From Lactococcus termiticola (GTDB taxonomy: Bacteria > Bacillota > Bacilli > Lactobacillales > Streptococcaceae), in assembly GCF_003116835.1 (NCBI RefSeq), contig NZ_BFFO01000011.1, positions 1-46,282 of the forward strand: a stretch of DNA of 46,282 nucleotides, in the 5' to 3' direction. The notes beneath the pieces are model-generated. The model ran no database searches. It saw nothing but the letters and a program-made list of their open reading frames with translations, and was not told where the DNA came from. How positions within the stretch are numbered: position 1 is the stretch's first letter; the number at the start of each line of letters is the position of its first letter. A program made the position numbers and the translations under genes. Below, piece by piece: positions 11,008 to 19,152 of this stretch.

Positions 11008-11034
11008 AAACAAAAAAGGCTTCCGCCTCTTTCA
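11008..11034 (-). terminator. Terminator of the S1-protein gene
   Basis: On the minus strand AGAGGC, GGAA, GCCT is flanked by an A run before and a T run after, giving an 8-bp stem 17 bases past the rpsA stop codon. Confidence 0.85.
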
Positions 11035-11051
11035 TTTTTATGGAACTCTGA

Positions 11052-12269
11052 TTAAAGCTTGTTGATATCGAAGTCTTCGCCAAGCACATCAGCAAGTGAG
11101 AAACCGTCTTGAGTTTCTGGAAGGTCGAAGCTTGGTTTAGCTTCACGACGTGGAGCACGTGGCTTGCGGTCACGTTTTTCGTCGTTTGAACCTTCAGCAC
11201 GGGCTGGAGCTTCTTGGAGGGCCTTGATTGAAAGGCTGATACGTTCGTCAGCTGGTTTCACGTCAAGGACTTTAACCTTCACTTCTTGACCAACCTTGAG
11301 GGCGTCTTTTGGATTTTCAACACGTTCCCATGAGATTTGTGAAACGTGAACAAGTCCTTCAACACCTGGGAAGATTTCAACGAAGGCACCGAAGTCAGTC
11401 AAACGCTTAACTGTACCGTCAAGTGTTGAGCCAACTGGAGCTTTGTCTTCGATGTCATCCCATGGTCCAGGCAATGTAGCCTTGAGTGAGAGTGAAAGAC
11501 GGCCAGCTTCTTCGTCAAGCTTCAAGATCTTAACGTTAACCTTGTCACCAGGAGTGACAACGTCAGCTGGGTTCTTCACGCGGCTGTGGCTAAGTTCAGA
11601 AACGTGAACCAAACCATCGATACCACCGAGGTCTACAAAGGCACCAAAGTTAGTCACGCGTGACACAGTACCTTCAACGATATCACCTTCTTGAAGTTGA
11701 GCAAAAGCTTCTTTACGAAGTTCGATTGATTCAGCTTCAACAACAGCACGACGGCTGAGGATGAAACGGTTGTCAGCAGCATTGACTTCGATGATTTTAG
11801 CTTCAATGTCTTCGCCGACAAATTTCTTCGTATCTTTAACGAAGTAAGTGTCGATCATAGAAGCTGGGATAAATCCGCGAACGCCATTGTAGTCTACTGA
11901 GAGACCGCCCTTGACGTCTTTTGTTACTTTAACAGTAACGATGTCGCCTTCGTGGCCTTCAAGTTCAGTCCAAGCCTTACGCGCTTCAAGACGTTTCAAT
12001 GAGAGAAGGTAGACATTAGCACCTTCTGATTCTTTACCAACGATTTGCTTGATAACCAAAAGGTCAAGCACGTCACCAGTTTTAACGAATGTATTGATGT
12101 CAGCATCGCGATCGCTTGTGATTTCACGAAGTGTCAAGACACCTTCGACACCAGTACCAACAATAGCTACTGTAGCTTGGTCCTGGTCGACAGAAAGGAT
12201 TTCGCCTTTAACGACATCGCGTACTTTAACGTCTTCGACGCTGTTTAATAGTGTTTCAAATTCGTTCAT
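11052..12269 (-). CDS. rpsA: 30S ribosomal protein S1 homologue
   Basis: A 405-residue S1 protein with four S1/OB-fold RNA-binding repeats (~20-90, 108-173, 195-263, 280-349) and a charged, disordered tail. Repeats 3 and 4 carry the usual core (VTNFGAFVDLGGIDGLVHVSEL; LTDFGAFVEIFPGVEGLVHVSQI). Four repeats is normal for Firmicutes, against six in E. coli. It helps mRNA binding on the 30S subunit. The ATG at 12269 fits the family N-terminus (MNEFETLLNSVEDV) and has GGAGGA 13 bases upstream, slightly far. A TTG at 12293 in the same frame has no ribosome binding site. It is monocistronic, with its own terminator. Confidence 0.95.
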   Translation of the reverse strand: MNEFETLLNSVEDVKVRDVVKGEILSVDQDQATVAIVGTGVEGVLTLREITSDRDADINTFVKTGDVLDLLVIKQIVGKESEGANVYLLSLKRLEARKAWTELEGHEGDIVTVKVTKDVKGGLSVDYNGVRGFIPASMIDTYFVKDTKKFVGEDIEAKIIEVNAADNRFILSRRAVVEAESIELRKEAFAQLQEGDIVEGTVSRVTNFGAFVDLGGIDGLVHVSELSHSRVKNPADVVTPGDKVNVKILKLDEEAGRLSLSLKATLPGPWDDIEDKAPVGSTLDGTVKRLTDFGAFVEIFPGVEGLVHVSQISWERVENPKDALKVGQEVKVKVLDVKPADERISLSIKALQEAPARAEGSNDEKRDRKPRAPRREAKPSFDLPETQDGFSLADVLGEDFDINKL

Positions 12270-12320
12270 TTGTAAAAAGAGTTCCTCCAACAATTTAGCT
12301 GATACACAGCCTTGTTTACC

Positions 12321-12329
12321 AGTATATCA
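12321..12329 (-). promoter_or_regulatory. Extended -10 promoter of rpsA
   Basis: TGATATACT on the minus strand is an extended -10 box about 50 bases before the rpsA start. No convincing -35 box is present. Confidence 0.5.
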
Positions 12330-12393
12330 CAAGTTTTAAGGAATTAAAAGCCTTAATCCTTCTTTTTTTAATTTTTTTTTGAGTTTTTATAGC

Positions 12394-12936
12394 CTAGCTT
12401 CCAGTGTAATAGCAGACCCGCCTGGCCAACTCAGCTGGCGTCAAGGTCGACTGGGCAAAGAGCAGGCGGTCTTTTGTCCGGTCTGTCGGGTCGTTTTCCC
12501 CCGACCAGTCTGTCATGCCGTCGATGTCATAGACGGGGATAATCTGGCCGGCCGGATAGAAATAGAGCTTAGCCGAGGACCGCTTCTGCCGGTTGAGGCT
12601 GTTGATATAGAGGAGACCGGTCGCCTCCTGGCCTCCGTCAGCCAGATGGTAGGACTTGTCTTTATAGTAAAATTGGTCGGCTTTTATAAGATAGCGTTCG
12701 GAGGCGTCTTCTTTACTCTCCCAGCTCCCTTCAAGAACGGAGTAGTCGCCGTTGAGTAGGTGTTCTCTTACTCTGTCTTGAAATTTTAGCATCTCGGCTG
12801 AGCGGGCTGTGGCTTCTATCTTTGCCCGCTCTTGGAGATAGCCTTCTGCTGCTTTTACTACGGTAAAAATCCCGATGATTGAGAGGCCTAAAAATATCAG
12901 ACCGGCAAGGATGATTTTGTATCCCCTGTTTTCCAT
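12394..12936 (-). CDS. Membrane-anchored protein resembling DUF6287
   Basis: A 180-residue protein with one N-terminal membrane span (residues ~8-28) and an outside domain. The segment LLNGDYSVLEGSWES, then ..SSAKLYFYPAG.. and ..NDPTDRTKDRLLFAQ, resembles the DUF6287 pattern of small streptococcal and lactococcal lipoproteins, though there is no lipobox cysteine. Function is unknown. Base composition is slightly richer in GC than rpsA. It stands alone between mnmA and rpsA with its own extended -10 box. The family assignment is from memory of the pattern and is moderate. Confidence 0.75.
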   Translation of the reverse strand: MENRGYKIILAGLIFLGLSIIGIFTVVKAAEGYLQERAKIEATARSAEMLKFQDRVREHLLNGDYSVLEGSWESKEDASERYLIKADQFYYKDKSYHLADGGQEATGLLYINSLNRQKRSSAKLYFYPAGQIIPVYDIDGMTDWSGENDPTDRTKDRLLFAQSTLTPAELARRVCYYTGS

Positions 12937-12972
12937 GCTTTTCCTCGTTTATTAGAAGTTGATAACAGTTAA

Positions 12973-12981
12973 ATTATAACA
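12973..12981 (-). promoter_or_regulatory. Extended -10 promoter of the DUF6287-like gene
   Basis: TGTTATAAT on the minus strand, 37 bases upstream of the ATG at 12936. No good -35 box. Confidence 0.5.
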
Positions 12982-13009
12982 AAGTAAAAAGCATCTAAAA
13001 AATCATATA

Positions 13010-13036
13010 CAAAAAGCGGTCAGTTACCCAACCGCT
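13010..13036 (-). terminator. Terminator of mnmA
   Basis: AGCGGT and ACCGCT form a 6-bp stem on the minus strand, followed by TTTTTGT, five bases past the mnmA stop. Confidence 0.75.
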
Positions 13037-13041
13037 CGATT

Positions 13042-14184
<1,143 letters not shown>

Positions 14185-14213
14185 CTATAAAATTTTTTCC
14201 TTTTTTACCTAGC

Positions 14214-14390
14214 GGTTGGCTGGGATGTTTTTAATAATGGGTGCTCGGAAAGCTAGCTGCGACTATTTCTAAGTCCGATTTAGTCTCCCTACGGGAGCCG
14301 TCATCGGCCTAAGAAATAGTACTTGCGGATCTTTCCTGTGCGAAACATACGACAGCAAAGCTGTCGATGTTTCCATTATTAAAAAATCCC
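14214..14390. repeat. Structured intergenic element, copy A (BOX-like)
   Basis: A nested hairpin closed by GGGATG..AATAATGG (14222-14240) and CCATTATT..ATCCC (14373-14390). Inside are stems CTATTTCT/AGAAATAG, CCGAT/ATCGG and CTCCC/GGGAG. A separate hairpin is at 14342-14373 (GAAACAT, bulged A, CGACAGC, AAA, then the complement). Copy B at 14468-14655 has the same architecture with compensating base changes, so the fold is conserved. It is non-coding, with no start codon and ribosome-binding-site pair that makes sense. Confidence 0.85.
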
Positions 14391-14467
14391 ATAGCTTTGG
14401 CCTTCGGCCGTTTTGCTTTGCAAAACCCGCAAAGCGGACCGGCAACGCCGGGAGCGAAGCTCCTACC
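14391..14467. other. Run of short GC-rich hairpins between copies A and B
   Basis: Four small palindromes in a row: GGCCTTCGGCC, GCTTTG..CAAAGC, CCGGCAACGCCGG and GGGAGCGAAGCTCC. They join two oppositely oriented elements. No gene is visible. Confidence 0.6.
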
Positions 14468-14655
14468 CAGGGGATTTTCTAGTAGTGGGATTACCGACAG
14501 CTCTGCTGTCGTGTAATCCGCGGAGCGGAAATCCGCAAGTAGTGTTGCTTTGCCTTGCGACGACTCGCTTTAGCGAGACTAAGCAAGGCTTAGCAACACT
14601 CGCAGCTAGTTCCGCGAGCACTCCACTACTAGAAACATCCCCAACCCAACGGGCC
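14468..14655. repeat. Structured intergenic element, copy B, inverted relative to A
   Basis: The reverse complement of this stretch follows copy A. Its outer arms are GGGGATTTTCTAGTAGTG and CACTACTAGAAACATCCCC. Stems are GTGTTGCT/AGCAACAC, CCTTGC/GCAAGG and CTCGC/GCGAG. Hairpin 14488-14519 is GGATTAC, CGACAGC, triloop, GCTGTCG, single unpaired base, GTAATCC. Loop and junction bases (TTAGT, CGTC, CTAGCTGCGA, TACTTGCGGAT) match copy A, while paired bases differ. Confidence 0.85.
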
Positions 14656-14780
14656 AAGCCGGCCGCAGGCCAGCAAAAAGGAGAATTACGAATCAGTTGA
14701 AGGCTGAAAGTAATAATGTTGACAGCTCATTGTAGCACATTTCCCAGTTTTTTCAAACAGCTTTTACTTCTTAATTCTGC

Positions 14781-14786
14781 TAAAAT
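14781..14786 (+). promoter_or_regulatory. Extended -10 box giving a leaderless start at 14793
   Basis: TGCTAAAAT ends six bases before the ATG at 14793, so transcription would begin at the start codon itself. No Shine-Dalgarno precedes the ATG. Confidence 0.5.
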
Positions 14787-14792
14787 ATTTTT

Positions 14793-15575
14793 ATGACAAA
14801 AGAAAGCAATCAAGTCCGGGAATCGCTTGTTTTTAATCCCGAAATCAATAAAGTAAAATTCTCCACGACTGGAAATACAGCCTGTCCCTTCTGTGAAGTG
14901 GACCAGCTGACTGATATTTATAAGACCGACGGCCATAAGATTTGGCTGAAAAATAAATTTCCGACTATCGAAAAGGCTGAAATGACGGTCATCATCGAGA
15001 GCGACAAGCACGTGGGGGACGTTTCCAATTATGGAAAAAAGGAGAATCAAGAGATTTTCCGCTTTGCCTTTAACTGCTGGGAAGAGATGATTGCCTCTGG
15101 CAACTTCCGCTCTGTCCTGATGTTCAAGAACTTTGGTCCCAGGTCTGGTGGCAGTCTTCGCCATCCCCACTTCCAGGTGGTCGGCCTGCCCAATGTCAAC
15201 GGCTATGCTGAAATCAAGAAAGAAAACTTCAGCGGCCTCCTCATCCATAAAAACTCGGTCGACATCACTCTCTCAGACCACCCTGTCATGGGCTTTGTCG
15301 AGTTTAACGTCAGCATACGTAGCCTTTCAGCCGTCGAAAAGCTCGCTGACCAGGTCCAAAAGATTACCGCCTTCCTCCTCAGCGACTACATGCACGGCCA
15401 CTGCGACTCTTACAACCTCTTCTTCTACCATTTTGAAGACCAGTACATCTGTAAAATTGTCCCCCGTTTTATTACCTCGCCTTACTTCATTGGCTACAAA
15501 CTCTCTCAGGTCAATAACCAGGACTACCTGGAAGAGCTCGCCGAGACCCTCCGGAAGCTTCTCAAGGCGGACTAA
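14793..15575 (+). CDS. GalT-like HIT-superfamily protein (DUF4931)
   Basis: A 260-residue protein with a CPFC zinc-type pair (Cys31, Cys34) and GGSLRHPHFQ, where His124-Pro-His126 corresponds to the catalytic HPH of galactose-1-phosphate uridylyltransferases. It is shorter than GalT (about 340-500 residues) and fits the DUF4931 group of GalT-like HIT-superfamily proteins. The nucleotide substrate is unknown. The gene stands alone on the plus strand between two structured repeats. Its ATG sits six bases after a -10 box and has no ribosome binding site, suggesting leaderless translation. Confidence 0.85.
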   Translation: MTKESNQVRESLVFNPEINKVKFSTTGNTACPFCEVDQLTDIYKTDGHKIWLKNKFPTIEKAEMTVIIESDKHVGDVSNYGKKENQEIFRFAFNCWEEMIASGNFRSVLMFKNFGPRSGGSLRHPHFQVVGLPNVNGYAEIKKENFSGLLIHKNSVDITLSDHPVMGFVEFNVSIRSLSAVEKLADQVQKITAFLLSDYMHGHCDSYNLFFYHFEDQYICKIVPRFITSPYFIGYKLSQVNNQDYLEELAETLRKLLKAD

Positions 15576-15600
15576 TCTTCCCTAACAAAAAATAATTCTG

Positions 15601-15815
15601 CCCAAGTGGACTGCAGGAAATTCTGAAAAGCACTGTGAAAAAAGCAAAAGGCGAGACCGTAAAGGCTCGCCATTTAGCATAAAAAGAGGAAAACTTCGTT
15701 TTCCTTATTCGCAGATTCTCTTGGAGAACTCTGGCCCTTAATGCTCCCTTAGGTCGCATTGTTGACTCAGAGTTCTTGCCAAGCGAACGGGCTCCACAGC
15801 ATTCTCCCGGATTTT
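15601..15815 (+). repeat. Structured intergenic element C
   Basis: Three nested or serial stems. GGCGAG/CTCGCC closes the loop ACCGTAAAGG (15650-15671). AGGAAAAC/GTTTTCCT has loop TTC (15687-15705). A long irregular stem CTTGG..AGAACTCTG with CAGAGTTCT..CCAAG (15720-15783) has apex TGCTCCC. The last two are shared with element D (reverse strand), and the first with E and F. It is non-coding. Confidence 0.75.
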
Positions 15816-15828
15816 TTGGAACACGCCA

Positions 15829-15856
15829 CAAGACCCAATCATCGGGCCTTTTTATG
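15829..15856 (+). terminator. Probable terminator after element C
   Basis: AAGACCC..GGGCCTT forms an interrupted stem followed by a short T run, downstream of the DUF4931 gene and element C and just before the toxin-antitoxin promoter. Confidence 0.5.
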
Positions 15857-15891
15857 TAAAAGGCAGTCCTTAAATTACGTTTGATTAATTG

Positions 15892-15900
15892 TGATATAAT
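15892..15900 (+). promoter_or_regulatory. Extended -10 promoter of the toxin-antitoxin pair
   Basis: TGATATAAT, with a consensus -10, ends 28 bases before the antitoxin ATG. No -35 box is clear. Such operons are usually repressed by the antitoxin itself; no obvious operator palindrome is seen here. Confidence 0.6.
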
Positions 15901-15928
15901 AAGGTAAAGAGAAAGCGAGGTAACAATT

Positions 15929-16141
15929 ATGGAAGCTTTATTAAAAATTAAGGGTAATGAGGAGGAAGTGGTCATCATTACTAAAGGAGAATATGATGCC
16001 TTGGTCAAGGAGAATGAGAAGTTGAAGTCTCAATTAGGTTTGTCGTATGGTCTTCAAAAAGGGTTGATTTCTGGTTTAGAGGGGAAGTTTACAACCCCAG
16101 AAGATATTCGCTTAAAGAGGGCGGAGTTATCGTATGAGTAA
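15929..16141 (+). CDS. Antitoxin of a type II toxin-antitoxin pair
   Basis: A 70-residue acidic protein. Its N-terminal beta/alpha part (EEVVIITKGEYDALVKENEKLKSQL) resembles Phd/YefM- or RelB-type DNA-binding antitoxins. The C-terminal part (~45-70) would wrap the toxin. GAGG lies eight bases before the ATG. It overlaps the toxin gene by eight bases (16134-16141), so the two are translationally coupled. Assignment rests on size, order and overlap with a recognisable toxin. No known subfamily is claimed. Confidence 0.8.
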   Translation: MEALLKIKGNEEEVVIITKGEYDALVKENEKLKSQLGLSYGLQKGLISGLEGKFTTPEDIRLKRAELSYE

Positions 16142-16430
16142 AGAGGTAATTCTTTTACCTCAAGCTGAAGAGGATTATTTTCGTTTGCGAGTGTTTCTTT
16201 TTAATCAAACTCATTCTAAAAGTGTTATCCAGCGATTTGACAAGGAATTTGATACTGCAGTAGAGCATATTAAAGAGAATCCTGATGTATCTCCATTTGA
16301 ACGGGAGCCTATTCGTAAGAAAGTTCAATGGAAGTATCTATATTTCTATATTGAATTATCTGATAAGATAGAGGTTATTAGGATTTATCACGAAAGTGAA
16401 GATTGGCTTAGCGAACTTTTGGAACAATAG
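16134..16430 (+). CDS. RelE/ParE-superfamily toxin
   Basis: A 98-residue protein with the RelE/ParE fold pattern: ILLPQAEEDYFRLRVFLFNQ at the start, then RFDKEFDTAVEHIKENP, WKYLYFYIELSDKIEVIRIYHESEDW at the end. RelE members cleave mRNA in the ribosome and ParE members poison gyrase; the sequence alone does not decide which. It directly follows and overlaps its antitoxin, and a terminator follows the stop. Codon use is more AT-rich than in the neighbours (yfhO and the DUF4931 gene), consistent with acquisition by transfer. Confidence 0.88.
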   Translation: MSKEVILLPQAEEDYFRLRVFLFNQTHSKSVIQRFDKEFDTAVEHIKENPDVSPFEREPIRKKVQWKYLYFYIELSDKIEVIRIYHESEDWLSELLEQ

Positions 16431-16459
16431 AGACTTGATGAGTTAGTCAAGTCTTTTTA
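16431..16459 (+). terminator. Terminator of the toxin-antitoxin operon
   Basis: AGACTTGA and TCAAGTCT form an 8-bp stem with an 8-base loop, followed by TTTTATTT, immediately after the toxin stop codon. Confidence 0.85.
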
Positions 16460-16475
16460 TTTCCCCTCAAAATAG

Positions 16476-16481
16476 TATAAT
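16476..16481 (+). promoter_or_regulatory. -10 box giving a leaderless start for yfhO
   Basis: A perfect TATAAT ends six bases before the ATG at 16488. It lies in the 57-base gap after the toxin-antitoxin terminator, so there is no room for a leader. No Shine-Dalgarno is present. Confidence 0.55.
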
Positions 16482-16487
16482 AAGACT

Positions 16488-19109
16488 ATGATTTCATTCA
16501 TTAAAAAATATAAGTTTGCCTTGATTGCTGCCTTCCTTATTCCGGCAGTCCTTTTGGGCTTGGCTTATGCCCTCGAGGGCATCTACTGGGGGAGCGGGAC
16601 TTCTGTCCTGGCAGGCGACGCCTACCACCAGTACGTCGCCGTCCTCAGCATGTACGGCAATATCCTCCATCATCCTGACCAGCTAGGCTTTCTCTATACT
16701 TTTACTAGCGGACTTGGACTGAATCTCTACGCCTTTTCCGCCTATTATATGGGCAGTTTCTTTATGCCAATAACGGCCTTCTTCAATGTCCAGAACATGC
16801 CGGATGCCCTCTACCTGATTACTCTCTTAAAATTTGGGGCCATCGGCCTTTCAGCCTTCATTGCCCTGAGAAATCTTTATCAAAAGCCAAGGACCCTCGT
16901 CATCATCGCCTTTTCAACGGCTTATGCCCTGATGAGTTTTCTGACCAGCCAGGTCGAAATCACCATGTGGCAGGATGTCTTTATCCTCCTGCCCCTGATT
17001 ATCTGGGGCCTCCACAGCCTCCAGGATGCGGGTCGCAGACGGCTTTATTTTATCAGCCTGACCATCCTCTTTATCCAAAATTACTATTTTGGCTTTATGG
17101 TGGCCATCTTTGTCCTCCTTTATTTTCTTGCCCGCTCGACCTTTAGAAAATGGAGCTGGCGGAGCTTCCTTGACTTTGCGGTCACTTCAGGCCTTGCTGG
17201 ACTCACGAGCCTCATCATGCTCCTGCCCATGTACCTGGACCTGCGGGCCAACAACAGCCAGGCCCTCTCCAGCACGACAGCCCTCCTGACTGAAAACTCC
17301 AAGCTCCTCGACCTCTTTGCTAAAAACTTTGTCGGTAGCTATGACACGACCCAGTACCAGGCCGTCCCAATGATTTATATCGGCCTGATCCCCCTGAGTT
17401 TTGCCCTCCTCTTCTTTTTGAATAAGGGCATCCGCCTTAGGACGAAGCTTGCTTTTGCTGGCCTCTTTGCCATTCTGATTGCTTCATTTTACCTGCAAAA
17501 GCTGGATCTATTTTGGCAGGGCATGCACTCGCCCAACATGTTCCTCCACCGCTATGCCTTTCTCTTCAGCATTCTCGTCTTGATTTTGGCAATGGAAACC
17601 CTCGAGCTTTGGCATAAGGTCAAGCTCTGGCAGATTTTCACAGTCTTTATTTTCCTGATTGCTGGCTTTAGTCTGACTTATTTTTCAAATGACTATGGCT
17701 ACCTCAAGCTGAGTCTGCTGGCCATCAGCCTGCTCTTTCTACTGGCCTATCTGGCTCTGCTTGTCGCTTATCGCAAGGGCTGGATCATGGCTAAGGTATT
17801 TGTTATCATTCTTAGTATTTTTATGATTGCCGAAAGCGGCATGAACAGCTTTTATCAGCTTGACGGCATCCAAAATGAATGGCACTTTGCCTCTCGGAGC
17901 TACTATGACAGCCAGGCCAAGACCCTGGCTCCAATCGTCAAGAAAATCCAGGAACGCCAGGGCAGCCTCTTTGCCAGGACTGAAAATACGACGCCTGACA
18001 CAGCCAATGACGGCATGAAATACGGCTTTAACGGCATTTCTCAATTTTCATCTGTCAGAAACAGCAATGCCAGTCGGGTCATGGGTCAACTCGGCTTCCA
18101 CACCGACAGCACCTATCTCAACCTGAGATACACGGGCAACAGCCTCCTGATGGATAGCCTTTTCAATGTCGCCTACAACATCAATCAAAGCCAGCCTGAA
18201 AAATACGGCTTCAGAATGCTCGGCGAGTCCCTCTATTTCAATCAGGAGGTCGCAGGCCTCGGCATCTTTGTTCCCGGAGCTTTCCAGGATGTCAAGCTGA
18301 CTAAAGACGACGAACTCGCCAACCAGACCAAGCTGGTCAATGCCCTCGCTAAAGATAGCCTGACCTACTTCAAGCAGGTCTATACGACGAGCGAGCAGAC
18401 CGACAATAAGATCACGAGCCATCCTTCAGGCCTCCTCAGCCTGACTGGCAAGACACCTGGCAACACAGACCTCTCCGTGACCTACGGTATCACTGCCCCA
18501 GCAAACAGCCAGCTCTATCTCAAGGTGCCCAACATTTCCTATGGCAATGAATCAGCTAGCTCGACCAGAATCACGGTCAGTGAGGACCAGGGTAAGAGCA
18601 TCAGCCCGATTGCGACCTATTCTGTGGCCAGCAATGACAGTGGCGACCTCTTTAATCTGGGGACCTACCCTAAGGACACGCCCCTCAAGGTCACGCTGGC
18701 CTTTCCTGATAATCCATCGGTCAACTTTGACCGGACCTCATTTTGGGCCATGGACACCAAGGCCTACAGCCAGGCAATCAGCAAGCTAAGACAGACCCCT
18801 GTCGTCAGTCAGACCGTCAAAAACGGGATTGAGATGGGCCTGACGCCTAAGAGCTCCGGCCAGGTCTTCATCAGCCTCCCTTATGACAAGGGCTGGTCAG
18901 CCAAGCTCGATGGCAAGGCCGTCAAGATAGAAAAGGCCCAGGACGGCTTTATGAAGGTCGACCTGCCTGCAGGCCAGCATGAGCTCAAGCTGAGCTTCTT
19001 CCCGCAGGGCTTGAAGATTGGGATTGTTAGTTTTATCCTCGGCATCCTCTTCTTCATTGGCTATGATTTCTGTCTTTCTAAGAAAAGACGGGATAGGAAA
19101 AATCTATAA
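16488..19109 (+). CDS. yfhO: YfhO family membrane protein (GT-C-like glycosyltransferase)
   Basis: An 873-residue polytopic protein. A dozen or so hydrophobic segments fill residues ~10-450, including an N-terminal span and then EGIYWGSGTSVLAGDAYHQY, a loop typical of YfhO. A large outside domain follows (~455-840), and a final span with a basic tail (SKKRRDRKNL). In Bacillus, YfhO-type proteins glycosylate lipoteichoic acid; a similar role in decorating a cell-envelope polymer is inferred. Length is normal. It is monocistronic, apparently leaderless, and ends in a terminator shared with copA. Confidence 0.88.
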   Translation: MISFIKKYKFALIAAFLIPAVLLGLAYALEGIYWGSGTSVLAGDAYHQYVAVLSMYGNILHHPDQLGFLYTFTSGLGLNLYAFSAYYMGSFFMPITAFFNVQNMPDALYLITLLKFGAIGLSAFIALRNLYQKPRTLVIIAFSTAYALMSFLTSQVEITMWQDVFILLPLIIWGLHSLQDAGRRRLYFISLTILFIQNYYFGFMVAIFVLLYFLARSTFRKWSWRSFLDFAVTSGLAGLTSLIMLLPMYLDLRANNSQALSSTTALLTENSKLLDLFAKNFVGSYDTTQYQAVPMIYIGLIPLSFALLFFLNKGIRLRTKLAFAGLFAILIASFYLQKLDLFWQGMHSPNMFLHRYAFLFSILVLILAMETLELWHKVKLWQIFTVFIFLIAGFSLTYFSNDYGYLKLSLLAISLLFLLAYLALLVAYRKGWIMAKVFVIILSIFMIAESGMNSFYQLDGIQNEWHFASRSYYDSQAKTLAPIVKKIQERQGSLFARTENTTPDTANDGMKYGFNGISQFSSVRNSNASRVMGQLGFHTDSTYLNLRYTGNSLLMDSLFNVAYNINQSQPEKYGFRMLGESLYFNQEVAGLGIFVPGAFQDVKLTKDDELANQTKLVNALAKDSLTYFKQVYTTSEQTDNKITSHPSGLLSLTGKTPGNTDLSVTYGITAPANSQLYLKVPNISYGNESASSTRITVSEDQGKSISPIATYSVASNDSGDLFNLGTYPKDTPLKVTLAFPDNPSVNFDRTSFWAMDTKAYSQAISKLRQTPVVSQTVKNGIEMGLTPKSSGQVFISLPYDKGWSAKLDGKAVKIEKAQDGFMKVDLPAGQHELKLSFFPQGLKIGIVSFILGILFFIGYDFCLSKKRRDRKNL

Positions 19110-19113
19110 CATT

Positions 19114-19152
19114 AAAAAGCTGAGAGCATCCGTCTGCCTCAGCTTTTTTTTA
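19114..19152. terminator. Bidirectional terminator between yfhO and copA
   Basis: AAAAAGCTGAG and CTCAGCTTTTT form an 11-bp stem with a 13-base loop and a T run on both strands. The copA stop codon overlaps its right side. Confidence 0.9.
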
